Source: Roseicella sp. DB1501
GTDB lineage: Bacteria > Pseudomonadota > Alphaproteobacteria > Acetobacterales > Acetobacteraceae
Assembly: GCF_013112485.1 (NCBI RefSeq)
Contig: NZ_JABFHG010000011.1
Span: 124,001 to 188,000, forward strand
Direction: 5' to 3'
Length of the DNA: 64,000 nucleotides
The stretch's first letter is position 1. The number at the start of each line of letters is the position of its first letter. Below, in pieces: positions 32,423-42,111 of the stretch. Below the pieces are notes generated by a model, which had not been told where the DNA came from, did no database searches, and saw only the letters and a program-made list of their open reading frames with translations. The position numbers were made by a program, and so were the translations under genes.

Positions 32423-32988
32423 GCCATCACCTCGCGCCCGCCATCGGGACGCCAGGGATTGGGCAGCCGCAGCCGGTACATGGCACGCGCCTCGGCCCGC
32501 TCCATGCGGCGGGCCTCGCCGGCGGCGAGATGGTCATGGCCGACGAGGTGCAGCGCGCCATGCGCCACCAGATGCGCGAAATGCGCCTCCGGGCGCCGGC
32601 CGGCCGCCCGCGCCTCCCGCCGGACCACGCCGAAGGCGAGGGCGATGTCACCGAGATGCGGGCCGAGGCCCGGGAAGCTCAGCACGTTGGTGGGCTTGTC
32701 CTTGCCGCGATGCTCGCCGTTCAGGCGCTTCAGCGCGCGGTCATCGGCGAGCAGGACGCTGACGCTGCCCGCCGCCCCGGTCTCCCGCAGCGCCGCGGCC
32801 ACGGCCCGTCGGGCGAGGGTCTCGGCCCGCGGCACCAGGCGCCGCCAAGCCGGCTCGGCCAGCACGACCTCCACCGCCAGCGCCGAGTGGGGCAAGGCCG
32901 GGTGGGGGTCTTCGTCGTCCTGCATGAACCCGGCATCGGCGAGGGAGATCTCCCCCGCCGGGCCGGGTCGTCTACTTCCCGGTTCCAT
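32419..32988 (-). CDS. ybeY: Endoribonuclease YbeY (rRNA maturation)
   Basis: A 189-residue zinc endoribonuclease for 16S rRNA 3' processing and ribosome quality control. The metal site HGALHLVGHDH (HX3HX5H) lies near residue 145, preceded by KDKPTNVLSFPG, the family hallmark. The start at 32988 has an AAGAAGGA ribosome site and overlaps the phoH end by 17 bases; an internal ATG at 32925 would avoid overlap but lacks such a site. The N-terminal 20 residues are longer than in E. coli. Confidence 0.93.
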   Translation of the reverse strand: MEPGSRRPGPAGEISLADAGFMQDDEDPHPALPHSALAVEVVLAEPAWRRLVPRAETLARRAVAAALRETGAAGSVSVLLADDRALKRLNGEHRGKDKPTNVLSFPGLGPHLGDIALAFGVVRREARAAGRRPEAHFAHLVAHGALHLVGHDHLAAGEARRMERAEARAMYRLRLPNPWRPDGGREVMA

Positions 32989-34078
32989 CCTGATCCTTCT
33001 TCCCCCGACGGCCTGGCGACTCCGCCCCCTGGCCCTCGGTCCGCCCCTGAGCGGCGGCGTCTTCGCGGCCATAGGCCGCGACGATCCGCGCCACCAGCGG
33101 GTGGCGCACGACGTCCCGCTCGTCGAAGCGGGCGGTGCCGATGCCCTGCACCCCGTCCAGGATGCGCAGCGCCTCGGCCAGCCCGCTCCGCTGACCGCCC
33201 GGCAGATCGACCTGGGTCGGATCGCCGGTGATCACCATACGCGTTCCCTCGCCCATGCGGGTGAGGAACATCTTCATCTGCGCCGGCGTGGTGTTCTGCG
33301 CCTCGTCGAGGATCGCGAAGCAATGCGCCAGCGTGCGCCCGCGCATGAAGGCGAGCGGCGCGATCTCGATCTCCCCGGACGCGATGCGGCGGACCACCTG
33401 TTCCGCCGGCAACATGTCGTGCAGCGCGTCATAGAGGGGACGGAGATAGGGGTCCACCTTTTCCTTCATGTCGCCGGGCAGGAAGCCGAGCCGCTCGCCC
33501 GCCTCCACCGCCGGGCGGGAGAGGACAATGCGGTCGACCCGCCCCGCCTGCAGCAGCGCCACGCCCTGCGCCACGGCGAGATAGGTCTTGCCGGTGCCGG
33601 CCGGGCCGACGCCGAAGACCATCTCGTGCCGCGCCAGCAGGTCGATATAGGCCGCCTGGGCAGGGCTGCGCGGCGCGATGGCGGCCTTGCGGGTGCGGAT
33701 CTGCGGGATGTCCTGCAACGGCAGGCGCGGATCGTTCTCCGCCTCGCCCTCGGCCATGCGCAGCGCCGCCTCGACATCCGCCACCGACACCCCCTGCCCC
33801 TGCTCCAGCCGTCGCCAGAGCGCCCGCAGCGCGGCCTCGGCCACCTCCGTCCGCTCCGGCGGCCCGGCGATGGTCAGCCGGTTGCCACGGGAGCCAAGCC
33901 GTACCCCGAGCCGCTGCTCGATCCGCGCCAGGTGGCGGTCGTGTTCCCCGTAGAGCAGGGGGAGCAGAGCGTTGTCGTCGAATTGCAGCAGGACGCTGCG
34001 CTGTTCGGGGGTGGAGGGAAGCGGGCGCGGCGGCGCGCCCCTTTCCCCGGGCCGGAGGGCGATGGCGGCGGTGGTCAA
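32972..34078 (-). CDS. ybeZ: PhoH-family ATPase (PhoH-like protein, YbeZ)
   Basis: A 368-residue cytoplasmic ATPase. A KH-like N-terminal part (about 25-95) precedes the PhoH domain with Walker A GPAGTGKT and Walker [25 protein letters not shown] and the C-terminal [12 protein letters not shown] are also typical. It starts with TTG overlapping the miaB stop (TTGA, 34075-34078), with GAGGAG upstream; no ATG is available near. YbeZ partners YbeY in RNA metabolism. Its C-tail is basic and charged. Gene order miaB-phoH-ybeY-corC is conserved. Confidence 0.93.
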   Translation of the reverse strand: MTTAAIALRPGERGAPPRPLPSTPEQRSVLLQFDDNALLPLLYGEHDRHLARIEQRLGVRLGSRGNRLTIAGPPERTEVAEAALRALWRRLEQGQGVSVADVEAALRMAEGEAENDPRLPLQDIPQIRTRKAAIAPRSPAQAAYIDLLARHEMVFGVGPAGTGKTYLAVAQGVALLQAGRVDRIVLSRPAVEAGERLGFLPGDMKEKVDPYLRPLYDALHDMLPAEQVVRRIASGEIEIAPLAFMRGRTLAHCFAILDEAQNTTPAQMKMFLTRMGEGTRMVITGDPTQVDLPGGQRSGLAEALRILDGVQGIGTARFDERDVVRHPLVARIVAAYGREDAAAQGRTEGQGAESPGRRGKKDQDGTGK

Positions 34079-35472
34079 GCGGGCGCAGGCTCCTCTTCGG
34101 GCTGGACAGGGCTGGACGCCGCCCCGGCCGCCAGCAGGCCGGAGAGCGAATTGGGATGCGCGGCCAGCACCGTCACGGGCGCCTCGCGGCCGATGAGCGC
34201 GAGCGGTCCGGTCAGGTGCAGGGGCTGCAGCCAGGGGGTACGCCCGGCAACCTGGCCGGGATGGCGGCCGGGGCCGGTGAAGAGCACGGGGAAGGTCAGA
34301 CCGACGCGCGAGCGGTTGAACGCGTCCTGCTGATCCCTCAGCAGCGCCTGCAAGGCCTGCAACCGCGCATCCTTTTCTGGCTCCGCCAGCTGAGATGGCG
34401 CGCCGGCGGCCGGCGTTCCAGGCCGCGCCGAATATTTGAAGCTGAAGGCCTGGGCGAAGCCGACGCGGCGGACGAGGTCGAGCGTCCGCTCGAAATCCGC
34501 CGGCGTCTCGCCCGGATGGCCGGCGATGAAGTCGGAGGAGAGGGCGAGGTCCGGCCGCGCCGCCCGCAACCGGTCGACGATGCGCAGGAAATCCGCCGCG
34601 GTGTGGCCGCGGTTCATCGCCGCCAGCACCCGGTCGCTGCCGCTCTGCACCGGCAGGTGCAGGAAGGGCATGAGCTGCGGCAGGTCGCGATGCGCTTCGA
34701 TCAGCGCGTCGTCCATATCGCGTGGATGGCTGGTGGTGTAGCGCAGCCGCAGCAGGCCGGGGATCTCCGCCAGCGCCCGCAGCAGCCGGCCGAGGCCCCA
34801 GTCCCGGCCGTCCGGCCCCTCGCCGTGATAGGCGTTGACGTTCTGCCCGAGCAGCGTGACCTCGCGCGCCCCGGCCGCGACCAGCCGCCGCGCCTCGGCC
34901 AGCACCTGCGCCACGGGGCGGGAGAATTCGGCGCCGCGGGTATAGGGCACGACGCAGAAGGCGCAGAATTTATCGCAGCCCTCCTGCACCGTGAGGAAGG
35001 CCGTCACCCCCTGAGGCGCGGCGGCGTCCGGCAGGTGGTCGAACTTGTCCTCGGCCGGGAAGTCGGTCTCGATCACCGCCCCCGCGGCGCGGCTGGCGCG
35101 CGCCACCATCTCCGGCAGGCGGTGATAGGTCTGCGGCCCGAGCACGATGTCGACCCAGGGGGCGCGGGCGGTGATCTCGGCCCCCTCGGCCTGGGCGACG
35201 CAGCCGGCGACAGCGAGGACCATGTCGGCGCCGCCGGCGCGACGGGCCTGCTTCGCCTCGCGCAGCCGGCCGAGCTCGGAGAACAGCTTCTCCGTCGCCT
35301 TCTCGCGGATATGGCAGGTGTTGAGGATGACCATGTCGGCCCCCTCCGGCACCTCGGTCGGGGCATAGCCGAGCGGCGCCAGGACATCGGCCATCCGGGC
35401 GCTGTCATAGACATTCATCTGGCAGCCCCAGGTCCGGATGAAGAGACGCTTCCGGGGGGTGGTCGTGGTCAT
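34075..35472 (-). CDS. miaB: tRNA-2-methylthio-N6-dimethylallyladenosine synthase
   Basis: A 465-residue radical-SAM methylthiotransferase acting on A37 of tRNAs. The N-terminal cluster domain starts [14 protein letters not shown], with later cysteines in NTCHIREKA and [10 protein letters not shown]. The radical-SAM motif is [15 protein letters not shown] (CX3CX2C), and a TRAM domain follows ([19 protein letters not shown]). The start at 35472 is ATG. It heads the operon with phoH, ybeY and corC. Confidence 0.96.
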   Translation of the reverse strand: MTTTTPRKRLFIRTWGCQMNVYDSARMADVLAPLGYAPTEVPEGADMVILNTCHIREKATEKLFSELGRLREAKQARRAGGADMVLAVAGCVAQAEGAEITARAPWVDIVLGPQTYHRLPEMVARASRAAGAVIETDFPAEDKFDHLPDAAAPQGVTAFLTVQEGCDKFCAFCVVPYTRGAEFSRPVAQVLAEARRLVAAGAREVTLLGQNVNAYHGEGPDGRDWGLGRLLRALAEIPGLLRLRYTTSHPRDMDDALIEAHRDLPQLMPFLHLPVQSGSDRVLAAMNRGHTAADFLRIVDRLRAARPDLALSSDFIAGHPGETPADFERTLDLVRRVGFAQAFSFKYSARPGTPAAGAPSQLAEPEKDARLQALQALLRDQQDAFNRSRVGLTFPVLFTGPGRHPGQVAGRTPWLQPLHLTGPLALIGREAPVTVLAAHPNSLSGLLAAGAASSPVQPEEEPAPA

Positions 35473-35669
35473 GCCGGGAACAAACTCCGCCGCCCCGGCG
35501 CAGGAAGGGTGCCGGGATCCGCGGGGCAGATGCGCAAGGCGCGGCGCGGGGTCAAGCGTCCGGTCGCCCCGGCGTCTGCCGGGAGAGGGATGGCCGGTGC
35601 GGCGGCGCGAATCGTCTCACGCCCCGAGCCTCGGCCAGGCGGGCCGCCGCGGTCAAGCGATGGTTTCGC

Positions 35670-36629
35670 TCATGGGCCGGCGGCCTCTCCCTTGGCCTCT
35701 CCGTTCGGGGCCGCCGGTGGCGCAATCGGCACCACCGGCCGGTTCTGCCGCAGCCGCTCGGCGCCCTCGCGCACGATCCGTTGCGTCTCCGCCGCCAGCG
35801 CCTTCCGGTTGGGCAGGCGGCCCGGCGGGAAGGGCTCGTGCAGCACCACCGTCACCCGGGCGCCGCTGCGCCGGGCGAGCTGCCAGAAATGGCTGGCGAT
35901 CTCCATGTCGCCATACCAGGCGAAAAGCGGCCGGTCGCGCCGGCAGGCCGGCAGGCCGCCGAGCCGGTCATAGACCACCGAGACCGGCTGGACCTGCCGC
36001 GCCCCGTCGGCGATGGCGAAGAAGGAGGTGCGGAAGGGCAGCTCCCGCGTGCCGTCGTTGCTGGTGCCCTCGGGGAACAGGATCAGGCTGCCGCCGCCCG
36101 TCATGTGGTCGCGCATCGCCTGCGCCTCGCGCCCCGTGGTGCCACGGCTGCGGCTGACGAAGACGGTGCGGCCGAGATACGCGATGGTGCGGATCACCGG
36201 CCAGGTGCCGACTTCCGATTTCGCCACGAAGACCGCCGGCAGCACGCCGCCGAGCACCGGGATGTCGAGCCAGGAGGAGTGGTTGGAGACGAAGAGCACC
36301 GGTCCGTCCGGGCAGGGCCTGCCGATCACCTGCACGCGCAGCCCGATCAGCCGTGACAGCACCGCGTGGTAGAGCAGCGCGAAGCGGATCTTCGCCTTGC
36401 CTGGCAGGAGCAGCAGCACCGCCTGCACCGGCACGGAGAACAGGGTCCAGAGCGTCAGCAGCGCCAGCCGCCGCGCCGCCCGGACGCGGCCGCCGAGCGG
36501 CCGGTCGGCGAAGACGTCGAAGAGGCGCCCTCCCGGCAACCGGTTGCGGAAGCGGAGCGGCTTGCGCCGCCGCAGGCGGCGGGGGCGCAGGGCCTCGATC
36601 GGGGCTGGGGCGTCGGCCACGGCATCCAT
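35670..36629 (-). CDS. plsC: 1-acyl-sn-glycerol-3-phosphate acyltransferase (PlsC-like)
   Basis: A 319-residue membrane-associated acyltransferase of phosphatidic acid synthesis. A very basic N-terminus precedes one hydrophobic segment (LALLTLWTLFSVPVQAVLLL). The catalytic HX4D motif is NHSSWLD, followed by AKSEVGTWP and the substrate motif FPEGTSNDG. It is somewhat longer than E. coli PlsC (245) because of extra N- and C-terminal tails. A 197-base gap without recognisable content separates it from miaB. Lysophospholipid or ornithine-lipid acyltransferases (OlsA) share this layout and cannot be excluded. Confidence 0.88.
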   Translation of the reverse strand: MDAVADAPAPIEALRPRRLRRRKPLRFRNRLPGGRLFDVFADRPLGGRVRAARRLALLTLWTLFSVPVQAVLLLLPGKAKIRFALLYHAVLSRLIGLRVQVIGRPCPDGPVLFVSNHSSWLDIPVLGGVLPAVFVAKSEVGTWPVIRTIAYLGRTVFVSRSRGTTGREAQAMRDHMTGGGSLILFPEGTSNDGTRELPFRTSFFAIADGARQVQPVSVVYDRLGGLPACRRDRPLFAWYGDMEIASHFWQLARRSGARVTVVLHEPFPPGRLPNRKALAAETQRIVREGAERLRQNRPVVPIAPPAAPNGEAKGEAAGP

Positions 36630-36701
36630 GATCCCTCCGCGATACCGCGCGGTCGGGGATGCGGCAATGACACCGACGCGTCAGGCCGGTGACGGCCGCG
36701 C

Positions 36702-38753
36702 TCAGCCGGCGCCGCGCAGCGCCTGCAGCACGAGGCCCTCGGTCAGCAGCTGCGGCAGCACCGCCGGCGCGCCGCCACCCGCGGGATAGAGCAGGTAGAG
36801 CGGCACCCCCTCCCGCCCATGCGCGCGCAGCAGGGCGCCGATCGCGGCGTCGCCATTGGTCCAGTCGCCCTTGAGATAGGCGAGGCGGCGCGCGGCGAAG
36901 GCCTCCTGCACCGGGCCCGATCGCAGCACGAGTTGCTCGTTGACCTTGCAGGTGATGCACCAGGCGGCGGTCAGGTCGACGAAGACCGGCCGTCCCTCGG
37001 CCTGCAACGCCGCGACCCGGGCGGCCGACCAGGGCTCGCTCCCGGCCTCGGCGGCGGGCGGCGGCGCCGTGGTGAGGCCCGGCAGCAGCGCCAGGGCGCC
37101 GAGCGCCGCCAGGCCGGCGAGGGCCCGCCCCGCCCAGCGGCCGCGGCCGGCGCCGCGCTGCGCTGCGCCGAGCGCCCAGGCGGCGAAGCCGATCAGCACC
37201 GCGCCGGCGAGCAGCAGCGCCAGCCCGTCCGGCCCGGCCTGCTGCGCCAGCACCCAGGCGAGCCAGGCCGCCGCACCGTACATCGGGAAGGCCAGCCCCT
37301 GCCGCAGCCGCTCCATCCAGGCGCCCGGTCGCGGCAGCAGCGCGGCGAGACCGGGGACGAGGCCGAGCAGCGCATAGGGCGCGGCCAGGCCGAGGCCGAG
37401 CGCGGCGAAGACGGCTAGCGTCTGCGGCGCCGGCAGGGCGAGGGCGGTGCCGATCGCCGCCGCCATGAAAGGCGCGGTGCAGGGGGTGGCGACGAGCACC
37501 GCCAGCACGCCGGTCATGAAGCTGCCGGCATGGCCGCCCTGCCTGGCCAGCGCCCCGCCGGCGCCGACCGGGCCGGCGATGGCGTAGACGCCCGAGAGGT
37601 TGAGCCCGACCGCGAAGATCAGCCAGGCGAGCGCGGCGACGAAGGCCGGGGCGGTGAACTGGAACCCCCAGCCGGCGGCGATGCCCGCGGCGCGCAGCCC
37701 GATCAGCAGCCCGGCCAACGCCAGGAAGCTGGCCAGCACGCCGAGCGTGTAGCTCGCGGCATGCGCCCGCACCTCCGCCCGCGCCGCGCCGGAGAGGCGG
37801 GCCAGCGCCATCGCCTTCATGGCGAGGATCGGGAAGACGCAGGGCATCAGGTTCAGGATCAGCCCGCCGAGGAAAGCTGAGAGCAACGCCCGGCCGAGCG
37901 GCAGCGCCGCCGCCGCGACCGGCGCGGCGCCGACCGGGGCCGAGACGGCATAGGCCGAGCGCTGCCCGCCGGCATCGGTCAGGACCAGGACGCCTTCGAG
38001 GCTCGCCGGCATCGGCGCGCCCTCGGGCCGGGTCAGCCCAAGGGTAAGGCGGCCGGGTTTCAGAGTGAGCGGCTGCGGCGCGGCATTGTCGAGCAGACCG
38101 CCCTCGGCCGGGAAGAAGGTCGCGGCCTTCACGCTGTCCGGCCCGAGCGCCTCGCCGGTCAGGGTCAGGCTGCCGCCGCGCCCCTGCAGCGCCGCCCCGG
38201 CAGCCCAGGGAGAGGCACGCGGCATCGCCGCCTCGGCCGCGGCGAAGAGCGGGGCGAGATGGGCATCGGCGCGCGGGCTGGCCTCGATCGGCAGTTCGAG
38301 GCGGAACCGCCCCTCCTCCGGGATGCAGAGTTCGGCGCAGACCAGCCAACTCGCCTCCGCCTCGACGGCGAGCCGCCCGCCCGGTGCCAGCCCGGCCGGG
38401 ACCGTGGCACGGAAGGGCAGCAGCACCTCGCCCTCATAGCCGAAGCTCACCAGCGGGCCTGTCGGGATGCGCTCCGGCGCCGGCCAGCGGATCGGGCCGG
38501 CCTCGGCGCCCTCGGGGGCGAGCAGCCGGATCTCCGGCGGCGCCCCGGCATCGCCGGGATTGCGCCAGTAGCCATGCCAGCCCGGGGCGAGGCGCAGGCG
38601 AAGGCCGAGTTCCACCGCCTTCCCCGGTGCCACGGCGGCAGCGGCGGCGACGAGGCTGGCGGTTGCCTGCGGCGAGCGGACGGGCGCGCTCTCCCCCGCC
38701 CGGGCGAGCGGGGCGAGCAGCACCAGCAGGAGGGCGAGCAACAGGCGGGACAT
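36702..38753 (-). CDS. Thiol:disulfide interchange protein, DsbD/ScsB-like
   Basis: A 683-residue inner-membrane protein moving reducing power to the periplasm. It has a signal peptide (MSRLLLALLLVLLAPLARA), a periplasmic N-terminal domain (about 20-270) with a cysteine pair in WLVCAELCIPEE, a central eight-helix DsbD core with redox cysteines in LNLMPCVFPILAMKA and VATPCTAPFMAAA, and a C-terminal thioredoxin domain with AAWCITCK. This is the ScsB-type architecture common in alphaproteobacteria. The start at 38753 begins the signal peptide. The frame stays open antisense to hrpB far upstream, which is an artefact of GC content. Confidence 0.9.
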   Translation of the reverse strand: MSRLLLALLLVLLAPLARAGESAPVRSPQATASLVAAAAAVAPGKAVELGLRLRLAPGWHGYWRNPGDAGAPPEIRLLAPEGAEAGPIRWPAPERIPTGPLVSFGYEGEVLLPFRATVPAGLAPGGRLAVEAEASWLVCAELCIPEEGRFRLELPIEASPRADAHLAPLFAAAEAAMPRASPWAAGAALQGRGGSLTLTGEALGPDSVKAATFFPAEGGLLDNAAPQPLTLKPGRLTLGLTRPEGAPMPASLEGVLVLTDAGGQRSAYAVSAPVGAAPVAAAALPLGRALLSAFLGGLILNLMPCVFPILAMKAMALARLSGAARAEVRAHAASYTLGVLASFLALAGLLIGLRAAGIAAGWGFQFTAPAFVAALAWLIFAVGLNLSGVYAIAGPVGAGGALARQGGHAGSFMTGVLAVLVATPCTAPFMAAAIGTALALPAPQTLAVFAALGLGLAAPYALLGLVPGLAALLPRPGAWMERLRQGLAFPMYGAAAWLAWVLAQQAGPDGLALLLAGAVLIGFAAWALGAAQRGAGRGRWAGRALAGLAALGALALLPGLTTAPPPAAEAGSEPWSAARVAALQAEGRPVFVDLTAAWCITCKVNEQLVLRSGPVQEAFAARRLAYLKGDWTNGDAAIGALLRAHGREGVPLYLLYPAGGGAPAVLPQLLTEGLVLQALRGAG

Positions 38754-39044
38754 GGCGGAGGAGATAGACCGGATTGCCCGGCCGCCGAAACCGACGATGC
38801 GCGGCGCCTCCTGGCCTTGTTGCCGCTTCGCCCCAAGGCGCCGCAGGTTGGCGATCCGTTCCGCCGGCGGAAGCCTGGCGCCGGCCATGGAACTCCCGGC
38901 GGCAAGCCCCGCTACTGCGCTTTCGAGCCACCGGGCCGCCGTCCCATGGCGTCGCGCCCATGACATTGTGTCCAGGGCGTCGGTCCATCCAAGGCCCCGC
39001 CGCCGCCCGGCGCTACCCTCCCCGCCCAGGACAGGAGAGCCACC

Positions 39045-39359
39045 ATGTCCCTCTTCACCGTCGAGGTCGCCGGCCGGCCCGTCCTCGTCTTCCATGAGCA
39101 AAGCCCGGAAGCCGCCGAGGAGCTGGTCGCCACGCTGATCGGCCCCGACCTGCAGGAATTCGAGGCCGGCGGCGAGCCGCTCTGGGACGGCCAGTCCGAG
39201 CTGCTGGTGCGCGCCGCCGGCACCGAGGAGGCAAGCCGCTGGCAGCAGGGCCTCGCCGAGGCCCGCGAGGGCGGCGACGGCCAGGATGAGGAGGAGTTCG
39301 CGGTCTTCCTCGTCGCCCTCGATGAGGAGGACGCGGACGGCGAGGCCGGGGAAGCCTGA
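39045..39359 (+). CDS. Small acidic hypothetical protein
   Basis: A 104-residue acidic protein of unknown function with an AGGAGA ribosome site. The first half looks like a compact alpha/beta fold (FTVEVAGRPVLVF, then EAAEELVATLIGPDLQEF); the C-terminal 25 residues are mostly Glu, Asp and Gly. No known motif. Small proteins of this kind are common in Acetobacteraceae. It precedes hrpB by about 80 bases on the same strand and could be co-transcribed. The preceding 290 bases (38754-39044) show nothing recognisable beyond promoter space. Confidence 0.7.
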   Translation: MSLFTVEVAGRPVLVFHEQSPEAAEELVATLIGPDLQEFEAGGEPLWDGQSELLVRAAGTEEASRWQQGLAEAREGGDGQDEEEFAVFLVALDEEDADGEAGEA

Positions 39360-39438
39360 GCACCCTTTCCCAAGGGCGCCCTTTCCGGGATGCCCTATTC
39401 GGGGTGACTGGGCCGCGCCCGCCCCTATAAGCGCCGGC

Positions 39439-41964
39439 ATGCTGCCCCATCCTCCGGCCGACCTTCCGGTGACCGAGGCGCTGCCGGCGCTCACCGCCGC
39501 GCTGCGCCAGGGGCCGAACGCCCTTCTCATCGCCCCGCCCGGCGCCGGCAAGACCACGCTGGTGCCGCTGGTGCTGCGCGGCGAGCCCTGGGCCGCGGGC
39601 GGCAAGCTGCTGGTGCTGGAGCCGCGCCGCGTCGCCGCCCGGGCCGCGGCGCGGCGCATGGCCGAGCTGCTCGGCGAGGCCGCGCCTGGCCAGACCATCG
39701 GCCTTGCCACCCGGCTCGACCGGGCCGTCTCGGCCGCCACCCGCGTCGAGGTGGTGACCGAGGGGCTGCTGGTCCGCCGGCTGCAATCCGATCCGGGGCT
39801 GGAGGGCGTCGCCGGCGTCCTGTTCGACGAGGCGCATGAGCGCAACCTCGACACCGACCTCGCCCTCGCCCTCTGCCTCGACCTGCAGCGCGCCCTGCGA
39901 CCCGAGCTGCGGCTGCTGGCGATGTCGGCGACGCTCGATGGCGGCGCCTTCGCCGGGCTGATGGGAGGGCCGGCGGGGCCGGCGCCGCGGATCGAAAGCC
40001 TCGGCCGCGCCTTTCCCGTCGCCATCGAGCACCGGCCGCGCGACCTGCGCGACCCCCGCGACCTGCCCGAGGCCATGGCCGGGACGATCCGCGAAGCGCT
40101 ACGGGCGCATCCGGGCGACGTTCTCGCCTTCCTCCCTGGCTGGGGCGAGATCCGTCGCACCGCCGAGCGGCTCGGCGGCGTCGAGGCCGATGTGCTGCCG
40201 CTGCATGGCGAGATGCCGCCGGCCGAGCAGGACCGGGCGCTCACCCCCCATGGTGGGCCGAATCCGCGTCGCAAGGTGGTGCTGGCCACCTCCATCGCCG
40301 AGACCTCGCTGACCGTGCCGGGCGTGCGCATCGTGGTGGATGGCGGCTTCCGCCGGGCGCCGCGGCTCGACCCGGCGACCGGCCTCTCCCGCCTCGTCAC
40401 CCTGCGCATCAGCAAGGCCGCCGCCGAGCAGCGCGCCGGCCGCGCCGGCCGCACCGCGCCGGGGGTGGCGATCCGGCTCTGGTCGGAGGCGATGCATCGC
40501 GGCCTGGCGCCGCAGGACCGGCCGGCGATCCTGGAGGAGGAGCTCTCGGGCCTCGCCCTCGACCTCGCCGCCTGGGGCGCGGCGCCGGGGGATCTCGCCT
40601 GGCTCGACCCGCCGCCCGCCGGGACGCTCGCCGCCGCCCGGGCGCTGCTCGCCGATCTCGACGCGCTGGATGCGGCGGGGACGGTCACCGCGACCGGCCG
40701 CCGCATGGCCCGGCTCGGCACCCATCCCCGCCTCGCCCGCATGCTGGCCGCCGCCGGGACCGAGGGCGAGAAGGCGCTGGCCGCCGATCTCGCCGCCCTG
40801 CTGGAGGAGCGCGACCCGATCCGCCGCGGCCCGTCGCGCGGCTCTGACCGGCGGGAGGCGCCGGCCGACATCACCCTGCGGCTGGAGCTGCTGCATGGCG
40901 GCGACCATCCCGAGGCCGACCGGGGCGCGGTGCAGCGCATCCTCCGCGCCGCGGCGCTGCACCGGCGGCGGCTGGGCGTGCATGGCTCGACCCTGCCCGA
41001 GGGCGATGCCGGCGCCCTGCTCGCCGCCGGCTTCCCCGACCGCATCGCCGCCCGGCGCGGCGTCATGGCCGGCGCCTTCCGCCTCGCGTCAGGTCAGGGC
41101 GCGCGGCTGCCGGCGACCGACCCGCTGGCCAAGGCGCCGCTGCTCGCCGTCGCCGATCTCGAACTGCAGGGGACCGAGGCGCGCATCCGCATGGCCGCGC
41201 CGATCGAACGGGCGGCGTTGGAGGCACGCTTCCCCGATCGCTTCCGGCGCGAGGAGGGCGCCGCCTTCGATGCCAGGGCCGGCGCCGTGCTGGCGCGGCG
41301 GCGGCTGCGCTTCGGGCCGCTGGTGCTGGAGGAGACGGCCATCCCGCAGGCCGATCCGGCGGCCGCCGCCGCGGCACTCGCCGCCGCGGTCGCGGAGCGG
41401 GACCTGCGCGACCTGCCCTGGGGCGCGGCGGCGCGGCAGCTCCAGGCGCGGGTGGGTTGGATGCGCAGGGCGGAGGGCGGGGACTGGCCCGACCTCTCCG
41501 ACGCCGCGCTCGCCGCCGGCGTGCAGGACTGGCTGGCGCCGCATCTGCACGGGATGACCAGGCTCGCCGAGCTCGCCGGGCTGAACCTGCCGGAGCTGTT
41601 GCTGCAATCCCTCCCCTGGGAGCAGCGCCGCCGGCTGGACGAGGCGCTGCCCGCCAGGCTGGCGCTGCCGGCCGGCCGCAGCGCCGCCATCGACTATGCG
41701 CGCGAGGTGCCGACGCTGGAGGCCCGCGCGCAGCACCTCTACGGCATGGCCTCCCTGCCGCCCCTCGCCGGGGGGCGCGTGCCGCTGCAGGTGGCGCTGC
41801 TCTCGCCGGCGGGCCGGCCGATCGCGGTGACCGGCGACCTCGCGGGCTTCTGGAAAGGCGGCTGGCTGGATGCCCGCAAGGACATGCGCGGGCGCTATCC
41901 GAAGCATCACTGGCCGGAGGACCCGGCGACGGCCGCGGCCGCGGCCGACCCGCCGCGGCGCTGA
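39439..41964 (+). CDS. hrpB: ATP-dependent helicase HrpB
   Basis: An 841-residue DEAH-box RNA helicase. Motif I is APPGAGKTT near residue 32, motif II is DEAHERNLDTD, motif III MSATLDG, and motif VI AEQRAGRAGRTAPG. The C-terminal HrpB-specific region follows, including the end segment WPEDPATA. Family length is about 820. The ATG at 39439 was chosen by homology to the MLPHPPADLPVTEALPAL-type beginning; the frame is open upstream through the preceding gene. Its RNA target is not known in most bacteria. Confidence 0.94.
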   Translation: MLPHPPADLPVTEALPALTAALRQGPNALLIAPPGAGKTTLVPLVLRGEPWAAGGKLLVLEPRRVAARAAARRMAELLGEAAPGQTIGLATRLDRAVSAATRVEVVTEGLLVRRLQSDPGLEGVAGVLFDEAHERNLDTDLALALCLDLQRALRPELRLLAMSATLDGGAFAGLMGGPAGPAPRIESLGRAFPVAIEHRPRDLRDPRDLPEAMAGTIREALRAHPGDVLAFLPGWGEIRRTAERLGGVEADVLPLHGEMPPAEQDRALTPHGGPNPRRKVVLATSIAETSLTVPGVRIVVDGGFRRAPRLDPATGLSRLVTLRISKAAAEQRAGRAGRTAPGVAIRLWSEAMHRGLAPQDRPAILEEELSGLALDLAAWGAAPGDLAWLDPPPAGTLAAARALLADLDALDAAGTVTATGRRMARLGTHPRLARMLAAAGTEGEKALAADLAALLEERDPIRRGPSRGSDRREAPADITLRLELLHGGDHPEADRGAVQRILRAAALHRRRLGVHGSTLPEGDAGALLAAGFPDRIAARRGVMAGAFRLASGQGARLPATDPLAKAPLLAVADLELQGTEARIRMAAPIERAALEARFPDRFRREEGAAFDARAGAVLARRRLRFGPLVLEETAIPQADPAAAAAALAAAVAERDLRDLPWGAAARQLQARVGWMRRAEGGDWPDLSDAALAAGVQDWLAPHLHGMTRLAELAGLNLPELLLQSLPWEQRRRLDEALPARLALPAGRSAAIDYAREVPTLEARAQHLYGMASLPPLAGGRVPLQVALLSPAGRPIAVTGDLAGFWKGGWLDARKDMRGRYPKHHWPEDPATAAAAADPPRR

Positions 41965-42014
41965 AGGCGAGCCGGCGCCGGCGCTCATACCGAGCACACA
42001 GAATTCCAACCCGC

Positions 42015-42102
42015 GGCCCGCTGGGCCAAGCGCCCGAATGGGCGCCGCGGCTTATGCCGCGAAGGCCCAGGCAAACCGGAGGTTTGCGCCCGGCGTTTGA
42101 GG
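42015..42102 (+). repeat. Dispersed hairpin intergenic repeat, copy 5 (variant head)
   Basis: The GGACC head is replaced by GGCCC-GCT-GGGCC (42015-42027). H2 is GCGCCC-GAAT-GGGCGC (42030-42045), directly followed by H3 CGCGGC-TTAT-GCCGCG (42046-42061), H4 GCAAACC-GGA-GGTTTGC (42071-42087) and the tail GCCCGGCGTTTGAGG. All stems are perfect. It lies between convergent hrpB and the lipoprotein gene, tail ten bases from the lipoprotein stop. Confidence 0.85.
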
Positions 42103-42111
42103 GGCAGGATA

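Noticed and set aside
32988-33072. Longer N-terminus for YbeY
   Set aside because: The extra residues are the shadow of the phoH 3' end; the ATG at 32988 has the ribosome site.
38754-41066. Long open upstream extension of the DsbD-like gene (to 1454 codons) antisense to hrpB
   Set aside because: The extension is Ser/Arg/Ala-rich nonsense, and a signal peptide starting at 38753 marks the real beginning.
9152-42102. Dispersed hairpin repeat as an insertion sequence or tRNA-like element
   Set aside because: Copies are about 95 bp without an open frame, no target-site duplication was evident at the ends, and the fold has no cloverleaf.
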